From Alphaproteobacteria bacterium UBA7314 (lineage in GTDB: Bacteria > Pseudomonadota > Alphaproteobacteria > MPNO01 > UBA830), in contig DKQG01000042.1 in NCBI GenBank assembly GCA_002471575.1, positions 1 to 20,431 on the forward strand: 20,431 nt of DNA, in the 5' to 3' direction. The position numbers were made by a program, and so were the translations under genes. Below the pieces are notes generated by a model that made no database searches, was not told where the DNA came from, and saw nothing but the letters and a program-made list of their open reading frames with translations. This document shows, piece by piece, positions 7,327-15,781 of this stretch (position 1 is its first letter; every line of letters begins with the position of its first letter).

Positions 7327-9647
7327 TGGATGGCGGCAAAGATATTCGCGGCGCGGTTCATACCAACGTCCGTCACGACAGTGCGGTCAAGCACGTCAGC
7401 GGAAAGGCGGTTTATATCGACGATATGCCGGAACTGCCGGGCACGCAGGAAGTGGCGCTTTTGCTTAGCCCGCATGCGCATGCGAAGATTCTCTCTATAG
7501 AAACTGGCGAGGCGGCTGTTATGCCGGGCGTTCACGGGGTGGTCACGGCGGCGGACATTCCCGGCGTAAACGATGTTGCACCGGTATTCGAGGACGAACC
7601 GGCATTGGCTTTCGGCGTTGTCGAGTATGTGGGAATGCCTGTTGCGGCCGTCGCGGCGGACACATACGACCAGGCATTGGCTGCGGTCCGCGCCGTTCGG
7701 GTCGCCTACGAGGAACTGACGCCTGTTCTGTCGATCGAGGAAGCCTGGGAGAAGGAACAGTTTACCTACAATCCTCCGAAGATCGTTTTTGGCGACGCGG
7801 AAGCGGCCAGGTCCGGCGCAGCACACATCGTTTCGGGTGAGGTAAGTTGCGGCGGCCAGGATCACTTTTATCTCGAAAGCCATATCGCGCTTGCGGTGCC
7901 GGGCGAAGATGGCGATATGACGGTCTATTCCTCGACACAGCATCCGACCGAAGCGCAGCACGGCGTTAGCCGTGTGCTGGGCGTCGCGCTGAATGACGTG
8001 ACGATCGAAGTCCGCCGAATGGGTGGCGGTTTCGGCGGTAAGGAAAGCCAGTCGACAATCATCGCCGCGATTGCCGCGTTGCTGGCGGATCAGTGCCGCA
8101 GGCCGGTGAAGCTGCGTCTACGCCGCGACGACGACATGGTCGCTACCGGAAAACGCCACGATTTCTTATTTAAATACGAGATCGGCTTCGACGAGCACGG
8201 TCGGATCGATAGTGCAGTGATCGACATGGCGGCGCGATCTGGTAACGTCGCGGATCTAACCGCCGGCGTTGTGGCGCGCGCGCTGTGCCATGGCAACAAC
8301 GCCTATTACATTCCCAATGCGATGTTCCGAGGCTGGCCGTGCAAGACCAATACGGTGTCCAACACTGCGTTTCGTGGGTTTGGCGGCCCGCAGGGAATGA
8401 TCGCGATCGAGACGGCGATCGAACATATTGCTCACGATCTCGGCAAATCGGTCGACGAGATCCGCGCCGTAAACTGGTATGGCACCGATGACCGCAACGT
8501 CACGCCCTATGGTCAGCGGGTGACCGATAACATCATGCCCGAAATCGTCGAGCGTCTCGCCCGGGAGGTCGGTCTTGATGACCGCCGCAAGGCCATCGAC
8601 GAGTTCAATGCATCTAACGACACGCTGAAGAAGGGCATAGCGTTGATGCCGGTGAAATTCGGCATTTCTTTCAACGCGCCGATGCTGAATCAGGCCGGCG
8701 CCCTAGTGCATGTATACACTGACGGCAGTGTACATCTGAACCACGGCGGTACGGAGATGGGGCAGGGGCTGTTCGTCAAGATGGCCCAGGTGGTGTCGTC
8801 CGTCTTTCAGATTGACATTGATCACGTAAAGATTTCGGCGACGCGGACCGACAAGGTACCCAACACCGCGCCGACGGCGGCGTCTGCTGGGTCCGATCTC
8901 AACGGTATGGCCGCTCTCAATGCGGCGGAGGAAATCAGGGGCCGCATGGCGGGCGTAGCGGCGGAGCATTTCGATGTGTCCCCCGATGACATCGAGTTCC
9001 GCCAGAACCGGGTCTATGCCGGAAACGAGAGCCTTTCCTTCGCTGAGACTGCGCAGCTGACCTGGAACCAGCGGGTCTCGTTGTCTGCAACCGGCTATTA
9101 CCGGACGCCTGATATACACTGGGATGCCGAAACCATGACCGGCAGTCCGTTCTATTATTTCACCTATGGCGCGTCGATTTCCGAAGTTGCCATCGATACG
9201 CTAACCGGCGAATCCCGGGTGCTTGCGACGGATATTCTGCAGGACGTCGGCGCGTCGCTGAACCCCGCGATCGACCTCGGCCAGATAGAGGGCGCCTTCG
9301 TGCAAGGTATGGGCTGGCTTACCTCGGAGGAACTCGTTTGGAACGACAAGGGTAGGCTGATGACCCACGGCCCGTCGACTTACAAGATTCCCGGCAGCCG
9401 CGACGTGCCACCGCATTTCAAGGTGCATATCCTGGAAGATGCGCCAAACCGCGTGCCGACGATCTTCCGGTCGAAGGCCGTTGGCGAACCGCCGCTGATG
9501 CTGTCTATCAGCGTGTGGTTGGCGCTGCGCGACGCTGTGGCACGGACCGGCGATTACAAATTCCTGCCGAAGCTGAACGCGCCCGCAACCCCGGAGGCAA
9601 TTTTGATGGCATTGGACGATATCAAACAACAGATGACCAACGCATGA
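7326..9647 (+). CDS. xdhB: Xanthine dehydrogenase large subunit (molybdopterin binding)
   Basis: This 773-residue catalytic subunit carries the molybdenum cofactor. Recognisable parts are GGQDHFYLE (substrate glutamate E184, with D where homologues mostly have E at 179), RRMGGGFGGKESQ (230-242), NTAFRGFGGPQGM (R350, substrate arginine), HGGTEMGQGL (473-482) and the catalytic glutamate E721 in KAVGEPPLML. Length is normal. It pairs with XdhA, and the starts and stops interlock (TGATG at 7324-7328). The 3' end overlaps the ABC ATPase by 4 bases. XdhC, the factor that inserts the sulfurated cofactor, is usually nearby but is not in this window, so it must be encoded elsewhere if the enzyme is active. 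Confidence 0.97.
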   Translation: MDGGKDIRGAVHTNVRHDSAVKHVSGKAVYIDDMPELPGTQEVALLLSPHAHAKILSIETGEAAVMPGVHGVVTAADIPGVNDVAPVFEDEPALAFGVVEYVGMPVAAVAADTYDQALAAVRAVRVAYEELTPVLSIEEAWEKEQFTYNPPKIVFGDAEAARSGAAHIVSGEVSCGGQDHFYLESHIALAVPGEDGDMTVYSSTQHPTEAQHGVSRVLGVALNDVTIEVRRMGGGFGGKESQSTIIAAIAALLADQCRRPVKLRLRRDDDMVATGKRHDFLFKYEIGFDEHGRIDSAVIDMAARSGNVADLTAGVVARALCHGNNAYYIPNAMFRGWPCKTNTVSNTAFRGFGGPQGMIAIETAIEHIAHDLGKSVDEIRAVNWYGTDDRNVTPYGQRVTDNIMPEIVERLAREVGLDDRRKAIDEFNASNDTLKKGIALMPVKFGISFNAPMLNQAGALVHVYTDGSVHLNHGGTEMGQGLFVKMAQVVSSVFQIDIDHVKISATRTDKVPNTAPTAASAGSDLNGMAALNAAEEIRGRMAGVAAEHFDVSPDDIEFRQNRVYAGNESLSFAETAQLTWNQRVSLSATGYYRTPDIHWDAETMTGSPFYYFTYGASISEVAIDTLTGESRVLATDILQDVGASLNPAIDLGQIEGAFVQGMGWLTSEELVWNDKGRLMTHGPSTYKIPGSRDVPPHFKVHILEDAPNRVPTIFRSKAVGEPPLMLSISVWLALRDAVARTGDYKFLPKLNAPATPEAILMALDDIKQQMTNA

Positions 9648-11197
9648 GCGAAACGCCCCAGACACTAACACCAAGACTGGAACTGCTTGGGATCACCAAG
9701 GCTTATCCAGGTGTGGTGGCGAACAACAATGTTAGCTTGAAGGTGATGCCCGGCGAAATACATGCGCTGTTGGGCGAAAACGGCGCCGGTAAGTCCACGC
9801 TGGTAAAGTTTATCTACGGTGTGCAGAAGGCCGATTCCGGCAGCATGCTCTGGGAAGGCGAAGAGGTCCGGCTCGCCAATCCCAATGCGGCGCGCAAGCT
9901 CGGCGTTGGCATGGTGTTCCAGCATTTCTCACTGTTCGACGCCATGACGGTGGAGGAAAATATCTCGCTCGGTATTTCACCGGAACTGACCAAGGGCAAC
10001 CTATCTGTCCGTATCCGGGAAATTTCGGCCCAGTATGGGCTGCCGCTCGATCCCGACCGCTACGTGCACACGCTGTCGGTTGGCGAGCGCCAGCGGATTG
10101 AGGTAGTGCGATGCCTGCTGCAGGACCCGACCCTGCTGATCATGGACGAACCGACGTCGGTTCTGACGCCGCAGGAAGTTGAAGAACTTTTCAAGACGCT
10201 CCGCCGCCTGTCGGAAGAAGGTGTTTCGATCCTCTATATTTCGCACAGGCTGGAAGAGATAAAGACTTTGTGCCACACGGCGACCATTATGCGGATGGGC
10301 GAAGTGGTGGCCGAATGCACGCCGGAAAACGAAACTGCCCGCTCCATGGCGGAAATGATGATGGGCGAAAACCTGGTCAGTCCGGAACGGACGGACCGCC
10401 AGACCGACGGCTCGGTGCGGCTTGAGGTCAAGGATCTCGATGCAGCCTCGACGCATCAGCACGGAACCGATCTAAGGTCCGTAAACCTGCAGGTCCGGGC
10501 TGGCGAGGTGCTCGGCGTTGCAGGGATCGCCGGCAACGGCCAGCGCGAGCTGATGGAGGTCCTGACCGGTGAGGTCCTTGTCGACAGGGCGGAGTCCATC
10601 ACAATCGACGGCACACCGGTTGGCCAGCTTGGCCCGGTCCAGCGGCGCGGTATCGGTGTCGGTGTCGGTTTGGTGCCGGAAGAACGTCTCGGTCACGGTG
10701 CCGTACCGGATATGTCGCTCTGGGAGAACGGGTTCCTGTCCGCGGCAACCCGGATGGAGCTGATCAATAACGGTTTCATTCAAGTGGGCGCCTCATCAGC
10801 ATTTGCCGAGGAAGTGGTGGAGCAATTCAGGGTTAAGACGCCGGGCGTTACTCATCCCGCCAACAGCCTTTCGGGCGGCAATCTACAAAAATTTATCGTC
10901 GGTCGGGAGCTAGTCCAGAAACCGGGCGTCATCGTGGTGCTGCAGCCGACTTGGGGTGTCGATGCCGGTTCCACGGCCTCGATCCGGCAGGCGCTGATCG
11001 ATATGGCGACGGAAGGTGCGGCGGTCCTTGCCATTTCGCAGGACCTGGAGGAACTCTTCGAAATTTCCAACCGCATCGCGGTTATCTGCGAAGGCAGGAT
11101 GTCGGATGCGCAGCCGGCGGAAAACGTCACGGTGGAGGAGATCGGACTGCTGATGGCCGGTGTCGGCCCGGACGGAGAAAAAGCCCATGCTGATTAG
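9644..11197 (+). CDS. ABC transporter ATPase (tandem domains), BMP-type nucleoside/purine importer
   Basis: The protein has 517 residues from the ATG at 9644 that overlaps the xdhB stop; an upstream extension to 9515 lies inside xdhB and is not credible. There are two ABC domains. Domain 1 (about residues 11-245) is canonical: Walker A GENGAGKS (44-51), signature LSVGERQ (144-150), Walker B LLIMDEP (164-170). Domain 2 (about 257-510) has a degenerate Walker A (GIAGNGQ), signature LSGGNLQ (409-415) and a Walker B read as VIVVLQPTWGVD, with Q replacing the catalytic glutamate. This asymmetry is known for the YufO/NupA-type ATPases of BMP importers. It energises the two permeases that follow. 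The place after xdhB suggests purine bases or nucleosides as cargo; that is inference. Confidence 0.93.
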   Translation: MSETPQTLTPRLELLGITKAYPGVVANNNVSLKVMPGEIHALLGENGAGKSTLVKFIYGVQKADSGSMLWEGEEVRLANPNAARKLGVGMVFQHFSLFDAMTVEENISLGISPELTKGNLSVRIREISAQYGLPLDPDRYVHTLSVGERQRIEVVRCLLQDPTLLIMDEPTSVLTPQEVEELFKTLRRLSEEGVSILYISHRLEEIKTLCHTATIMRMGEVVAECTPENETARSMAEMMMGENLVSPERTDRQTDGSVRLEVKDLDAASTHQHGTDLRSVNLQVRAGEVLGVAGIAGNGQRELMEVLTGEVLVDRAESITIDGTPVGQLGPVQRRGIGVGVGLVPEERLGHGAVPDMSLWENGFLSAATRMELINNGFIQVGASSAFAEEVVEQFRVKTPGVTHPANSLSGGNLQKFIVGRELVQKPGVIVVLQPTWGVDAGSTASIRQALIDMATEGAAVLAISQDLEELFEISNRIAVICEGRMSDAQPAENVTVEEIGLLMAGVGPDGEKAHAD

Positions 11198-12272
11198 ATT
11201 GGAACAACGCCCGGAGGCGTCGAACATTATGGTCTATGTATCGCCGCTGATCGCGGTGGTGCTGACGATCCTGACGGCAATGATTATGTTCGGTGCACTG
11301 GGCGTCGACCCAGCGAAAGCTATCGAGACGTTTTTCATCGAGCCGGTTTCCACACTCGACGGCGTTGCAGAACTTCTAGTCAAGGCGACACCGCTGGTGC
11401 TGATCGGCGTTGGGTTGTCGCTTGGCTTCCAGGCGAACGTATGGAACATCGGCGCGGAAGGGCAATTGGTGATCGGTGCGCTGGCGGGCGGCGGGTTGGC
11501 GCTAGCGTTCTACGGCCAGTCGAGCACCCTTCTGGTTCCCGCCATGCTGGTTTGCGGCGTGATCGGCGGGATGGCTTGGGCGGCGATCCCCGCGTGGATG
11601 AAGACCCGTTTCAACACCAACGAAATCCTGACCAGCCTGATGCTGACCTATGTGGGTCTGTTGGTGCTCAGCTATCTGGTTCATGGTCCGTGGAAAGACC
11701 CCGAAGGCCAGAATTTTCCCGAATCAAGATTATTTCACGACTCTGCGCTGCTGCCCATCCTGATAGATGAAACCCGACTGAATGTTGGCTGGTTGCTGGC
11801 GTTGTTCGTGGTCGTCCTAGGCTGGATCCTGATGTCGCGCCATATCATTGGATTTCAGATCAAGGTTATTGGCATGGCACCGATGGCCGGTGCCTTTGCG
11901 GGCTTCAAGGAAAATCGCCTGATCTGGATCACGTTGCTGATTTCTGGTGGCTGTGCCGGTCTTGCAGGCGTGATCGAACTTTCCGGCGCGATCGGCCAGA
12001 TCGTTCCCTCCATTTCGCCGGGCTACGGGTTTACAGCGATCATCGTCGCATTCCTGGGAAGACTTCATCCAGTGGGTGTTTTGTTCGCTGGGCTTCTGAT
12101 GGCGCTGACGTATCTTGGCGGCGACTCTGCCCAGATCACGATGAACCTGCCCAATGCCGTCACGGGCGTATTTCAGGGGATGCTGCTGTTTTTCCTGCTG
12201 GCATCCGACGTGTTGATAAGATACCGGGTGCGCTTCGGCCCTCCCCGGGTTAAGGCGGAGGCAGCGGAATGA
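11187..12272 (+). CDS. ABC transporter permease, BMP family importer (subunit 1)
   Basis: The protein has 361 residues from the ATG at 11187, which follows a GGAG box (11174-11177) by 9 bases and overlaps the ATPase gene by 11 bases. A longer form from 11160 is possible but has no such signal. The branched-chain-type permease domain spans about eight to ten membrane helices, starting with VYVSPLIAVVLTILTAMIMFGALG. The segment GVGLSLGFQANVWNIGAEGQLVIGALAGG is characteristic of the YufP/NupB-type subunit (substrate pathway and coupling region), as is FNTNEILTSLMLTYVG. The 3' end overlaps the second permease by 4 bases. It sits in the inner membrane and pairs with the next gene product. Confidence 0.92.
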   Translation: MLIRLEQRPEASNIMVYVSPLIAVVLTILTAMIMFGALGVDPAKAIETFFIEPVSTLDGVAELLVKATPLVLIGVGLSLGFQANVWNIGAEGQLVIGALAGGGLALAFYGQSSTLLVPAMLVCGVIGGMAWAAIPAWMKTRFNTNEILTSLMLTYVGLLVLSYLVHGPWKDPEGQNFPESRLFHDSALLPILIDETRLNVGWLLALFVVVLGWILMSRHIIGFQIKVIGMAPMAGAFAGFKENRLIWITLLISGGCAGLAGVIELSGAIGQIVPSISPGYGFTAIIVAFLGRLHPVGVLFAGLLMALTYLGGDSAQITMNLPNAVTGVFQGMLLFFLLASDVLIRYRVRFGPPRVKAEAAE

Positions 12273-13195
12273 GTATAGACTGGCTAGTCCCCGCTATCCT
12301 GACCATCGTTACCGCTGCCACGCCGCTGGTGTTTGCCGCGGTCGGTGAAACCGTCGTCGAGAAAGCAGGCGTCCTGAACCTCGGTGTCGAGGGCATGATG
12401 ATAATGGGCGCCATAGCCGCGTTCGCGACCGCGGTCTCCACCGGTAGCGAAGTGCTTGCAATCCTGGCCGGTGCAGCGGCCGGGTTGCTACTGTCACTGA
12501 TTTTCGGCGTTCTGTGCGTATACCTTCAATCCAACCAGGTCGCGACCGGACTGGCGCTGACGATATTCGGTCTCGGGCTCAGCGCGCTGATTGGACATTC
12601 CTATGTCGGAGCTACCTTCGACGGGCTGGCCAAGCTGGATATTCCAGGTGTGTCGGATATCCCGACCATCGGGCCGCTAATTTTCGGTCATGACGTGCTG
12701 GTTTACCTGTCGGTGATCAGCGTTGCGCTGGTGGCGTGGTTCCTTAACAGTACGCGCGCCGGGCTGCTGGTCCGCGCCGTGGGTGAAAACCACGATGCGG
12801 CACATTCGATCGGCTACTCGGTCATGCTGGTGCGCATGGGCGCGATCCTGTTTGGCGGTGCCATGGCTGGTATCGGCGGCGCATACCTCTCAGTCGCATA
12901 CACACCGTTGTGGGTTGAGAATATGACCGCAGGCCGTGGCTGGATTGCGCTTGCGCTTGTGGTGTTTGCATCGTGGAAACCTTGGCGGGCTTTTTTTGGT
13001 GCCTACCTGTTCGGCGGCATCACCATCATCCAGCTTTATGCGCAGGGAATGGGCGTAGAGGTTTCCGCGCAGTTCCTATCGATGCTACCATATCTCGCGA
13101 CGATCCTTGTACTGGTTGTGATATCGCGCGATAGCGCTAAGGCAAGGCTCAACGCGCCGGCATGTCTAGGAAAGAATTTTCATGTATCAGGTTAA
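12269..13195 (+). CDS. ABC transporter permease, BMP family importer (subunit 2)
   Basis: This 308-residue inner membrane permease is the partner of the preceding one. The N-terminal ATPLVFAAVGETVVEKAGVLNLGVEGMMIMGAIAAF matches the YufQ/NupC-type subunit, as do the coupling region LVRAVGENHDAAHSIGYSV and the GAMAGIGGAYLSVAYTPLWVENMTAGRGWIALALVVFASW stretch. The C-terminus LNAPACLGKNF is also usual for this family. The ATG lies in the ATGA overlap with the first permease. A 39-base gap leads to the binding-protein gene, which has its own strong ribosome-binding site and presumably a higher translation rate. Confidence 0.93.
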   Translation: MSIDWLVPAILTIVTAATPLVFAAVGETVVEKAGVLNLGVEGMMIMGAIAAFATAVSTGSEVLAILAGAAAGLLLSLIFGVLCVYLQSNQVATGLALTIFGLGLSALIGHSYVGATFDGLAKLDIPGVSDIPTIGPLIFGHDVLVYLSVISVALVAWFLNSTRAGLLVRAVGENHDAAHSIGYSVMLVRMGAILFGGAMAGIGGAYLSVAYTPLWVENMTAGRGWIALALVVFASWKPWRAFFGAYLFGGITIIQLYAQGMGVEVSAQFLSMLPYLATILVLVVISRDSAKARLNAPACLGKNFHVSG

Positions 13196-13222
13196 GACCA
13201 AACTTACGAACTATCATTTCAA

Positions 13223-13230
13223 AAGGAGGT
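13223..13230 (+). promoter_or_regulatory. Strong ribosome-binding site of the BMP protein gene
   Basis: AAGGAGGT is a full match to the anti-Shine-Dalgarno, 4 bases before the ATG at 13235. It is far stronger than the signals at the coupled junctions upstream, in line with the excess of binding protein over membrane subunits usual in ABC importers. Confidence 0.8.
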
Positions 13231-13234
13231 AAAG

Positions 13235-14314
13235 ATGCACTTCAAATCAGGATTCGGCGGCGCAGTAGCTCTGGCGGTTGCGGCGTTTGGGCTATCGACA
13301 GCCGCCGAAGCGCAAATGAAGGTCGGGTTTGTTTACGTGGGACCGATTGGTGATCACGGCTGGAATTATCAACATCACCAAGGGCTCCTTGAGCTAAAAA
13401 AAGCACTTGGTTCCAAGGTTACGACAACCCATGTGGAAAAGGTGCCAGAAAATGCGGATGCAACCAGGGTAATCACCAAGTTGGCGAGTACTGGTCACAA
13501 CCTTATTTTTACGACTTCTTTTGGTTATATGAACCCAACTAATAAGGTCGCAAAACGGTTTCCAAAGGTCACATTTGAACATGCGACCGGATACAAAAGG
13601 TTGTCACCCAATGTATCTACGTATTCCGCACGTTTTTATGAGGGAAGATATGTTGCCGGGAAAATCGTTGGGAAAATGACAAAAACTAATACGATCGGCT
13701 ACGTCGCGTCGTTCCCAATCCCGGAAGTTATCCGCGGCATTAACGCCACATACCTGTCTGCGAAGTCGGTTAATCCTAAAATTAAAATTAAGGTGGTGTG
13801 GGTGTCGACTTGGTATGATCCGGGCAAAGAGGCTGATGCGGCAAAGGCTCTGATTGACCAGGGCGCCGATGTGATCATGCAACACACCGATAGTCCTGCG
13901 CCTCTTCAGGTCGCTGAAAAGCGTGGTGTCTATGCTGTTGGCCAAGCATCTGATATGAGGAATTTCGGTAAGAAAGCCCATCTGACGGCAATTGTTAACA
14001 ACTGGGCCCCATATTACGTTGCTCGCACCAAAGCAGTGATGGATGGTAATTGGCAACAGCAAAACACTTGGCACGGTTTTAAAGAGGGAATGGTTAAGAT
14101 GGCACCATACAACTCCGCGATTCCAGCTGATGTTGTCAAATTGGCCGAGGATACGCGCAAGGGAATAATTGCCGGGACTATCCACCCCTTTGAGGGCGAG
14201 ATCAGGGATCAAGCTGGAAAGGTTCGTATTCCTGCAGGAAAAAGGGCTGACGATGGCCTTATGGCAGGCATGAACTTCTATGTTCAAGGCATTGACGGTA
14301 CAATTCCCAAGTAA
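13235..14314 (+). CDS. BMP family ABC transporter substrate-binding protein
   Basis: This 359-residue periplasmic binding protein is the capture component of the importer. A Sec signal peptide is evident (residues 1-26, hydrophobic core GGAVALAVAAFGLS, cleavage after AEA). There is no lipobox cysteine, so it is a free periplasmic protein. The mature part starts MKVGFVYVGPIGDHGWNYQHHQG, the PnrA/BMP fold, with FTTSFGYMNPTNKVAKRFP and VIMQHTDSPAPLQVAEKRG in later parts. The family binds nucleosides, purines and related compounds; the exact ligand is unknown. The base composition is clearly more AT-rich than the flanking genes and the codons differ (many AAA, AAT, ATT). A strong terminator closes the operon 12 bases after the stop. 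Confidence 0.95.
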   Translation: MHFKSGFGGAVALAVAAFGLSTAAEAQMKVGFVYVGPIGDHGWNYQHHQGLLELKKALGSKVTTTHVEKVPENADATRVITKLASTGHNLIFTTSFGYMNPTNKVAKRFPKVTFEHATGYKRLSPNVSTYSARFYEGRYVAGKIVGKMTKTNTIGYVASFPIPEVIRGINATYLSAKSVNPKIKIKVVWVSTWYDPGKEADAAKALIDQGADVIMQHTDSPAPLQVAEKRGVYAVGQASDMRNFGKKAHLTAIVNNWAPYYVARTKAVMDGNWQQQNTWHGFKEGMVKMAPYNSAIPADVVKLAEDTRKGIIAGTIHPFEGEIRDQAGKVRIPAGKRADDGLMAGMNFYVQGIDGTIPK

Positions 14315-14326
14315 GGAATAAAAAAT

Positions 14327-14362
14327 GGGGCGGCGCGGGGTGATCCCCTTGCCGCCCTTTTT
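14327..14362 (+). terminator. Intrinsic terminator of the rightward operon
   Basis: GGGCGGC (14328-14334) pairs with GCCGCCC (14351-14357); inside it GGGG (14337-14340) pairs with CCCC (14345-14348) around a TGAT loop; TTTTT (14358-14362) follows directly. This is a typical Rho-independent terminator 12 bases after the binding-protein stop, separating it from guaD. Confidence 0.88.
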
Positions 14363-14388
14363 CTGCCCGCAGAACGAAGGAGCGCGAT

Positions 14389-15693
14389 TTGAGCGAGCAA
14401 GGCGGCAGAAGGCTTCACATAACCGGAAGGACGCTGACCTTCGATGCGGATCCGCGCATCAATGCGGATGCCGCGCGCTATACGGAAAAGGGCGCGGTGC
14501 TGATAGGTGACGGTCGTATCCTTTGGTGCGGACAGGCTGGCGATGAACCCGCTGACCTGAGCGCCGGTGCAGAGCGGCACAATCACGGCGACGACCTTAT
14601 CCTGCCGGGGTTCGTGGACGGCCATGTCCATTATCCGCAGATCGGGGTCATTGCCTCGTTCGGGGCGCAACTGCTGGACTGGCTTGAGAAATACACCTTC
14701 CCCGAGGAGGGCCGGTTTTCGGACGCTGCCTATGCGCGCGAAACGGCATCGCGTTTCCTGAATCTGCTATTGGCCAATGGCACGACGACGGCGGCTGTCT
14801 ATTGCACCGTCCATCCGGAATCCGCTGACGCCTTTTTCGAGGAAGCCTCTTCGCGTGACCTACGCATGATCGCGGGTAAAATTCTGATGGATCGCAATGC
14901 GCCCGAAACCGTTACCGACACCGCCCAGGCGGGCTACGACGACACCAAGTCGCTGATAGAGAAATGGCACGGGCAGGGACGCAATCTCTATGCGATTACG
15001 CCGCGATTTGCGCCCACCAGCACGCCGGCGCAGCTTGAAGCCTGCGGTACGCTGATGTCGGAATTCGATGATGTATACCTGCAGACCCACGTCTCCGAAA
15101 ACACCGACGAAGTGAAATGGGTTGCCGAGCTGTTTCCCGACGCGCGTTCCTATCAGGACGTATATGCGCACTACGGCATGCTGGGGCCGCGAGGACTGTA
15201 TGGGCATGCTATCCACATGGACGATGCCGATCTGGCCCAGGCGGCGGAAACGCAAACCAGATACGTGCATTGTCCGACCTCAAACCTGTTTATCGGCAGC
15301 GGCCTGTTCGACATACGGCGGACATGGAACGCGGGCGTCGACGTGATGCTGGGCTGCGACGTCGGCGGTGGTACGTCGCTGTCGCCCTTCGCGACGATGA
15401 AAGCCGCCTACGAAATTGCACAATTCAGCGGCTATCCCCTGACGCCGGAGCAGGCCTTTTGGCTGTCGACCTCGGGCGGCGCGGACACGTTGTCACTTGG
15501 CGACCGGATCGGCCGGCTGGCGCCGGGGTATGAGGCGGACGTCGTGGTCCTGAACCTTAAATCGACTCCCGTGATCGACCAGCGGGTGAAACGAGCGGAA
15601 AACTTGCGCGATATCCTGTTCGCTCAGATGATCCTTGCCGATGACCGGGCCATACGCGCCGTCTATGCGAACGGCTTGAGGGTGGTCGGCTGA
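14389..15693 (+). CDS. guaD: Guanine deaminase
   Basis: This 434-residue amidohydrolase-superfamily enzyme deaminates guanine to xanthine, feeding XdhAB. Zinc-site and substrate motifs are visible: PGFVDGHVHYPQ (H79, H81), QTHVSEN (H234), GHAIH (H273) and LGCDVGGGTS (D324). FGAQLLDWLEKYTFPEE after the first motif is specific to guanine deaminases. The start is TTG at 14389, supported by GAAGGAG 6 bases upstream and by the lack of a nearby in-frame ATG. It lies 27 bases after the terminator, so it needs read-through or its own promoter; none is obvious in so short a gap. Cytoplasmic; length is normal. Confidence 0.94.
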   Translation: MSEQGGRRLHITGRTLTFDADPRINADAARYTEKGAVLIGDGRILWCGQAGDEPADLSAGAERHNHGDDLILPGFVDGHVHYPQIGVIASFGAQLLDWLEKYTFPEEGRFSDAAYARETASRFLNLLLANGTTTAAVYCTVHPESADAFFEEASSRDLRMIAGKILMDRNAPETVTDTAQAGYDDTKSLIEKWHGQGRNLYAITPRFAPTSTPAQLEACGTLMSEFDDVYLQTHVSENTDEVKWVAELFPDARSYQDVYAHYGMLGPRGLYGHAIHMDDADLAQAAETQTRYVHCPTSNLFIGSGLFDIRRTWNAGVDVMLGCDVGGGTSLSPFATMKAAYEIAQFSGYPLTPEQAFWLSTSGGADTLSLGDRIGRLAPGYEADVVVLNLKSTPVIDQRVKRAENLRDILFAQMILADDRAIRAVYANGLRVVG

Positions 15694-15781
15694 AGCTTTC
15701 GCCGGGGATTGTCCTTGGCAGCGCAATAGGCAACCATCATCACAGATAACTCCAGCGGCTGATGCAAGGGAGAAAAGAACG

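Noticed and set aside
8709..8735. Near-palindrome ATGTATACACTG..CAGTGTACAT resembling the operator core TATAC
   Set aside because: It lies deep inside xdhB, encodes the conserved HVYTDGSVHL segment, and lacks the AATTG/CAATT arms of the operator.
9515..9643. N-terminal extension of the ABC ATPase by 43 residues
   Set aside because: The extension lies within xdhB in another frame; the ATG at 9644 in the ATGA overlap gives the usual N-terminus.
10870..10970. Loss of Walker A and the catalytic glutamate in the second domain of the ATPase as a possible mutation
   Set aside because: A degenerate second site with a QPT-type Walker B is, as far as I remember, normal for this family of nucleoside importers.
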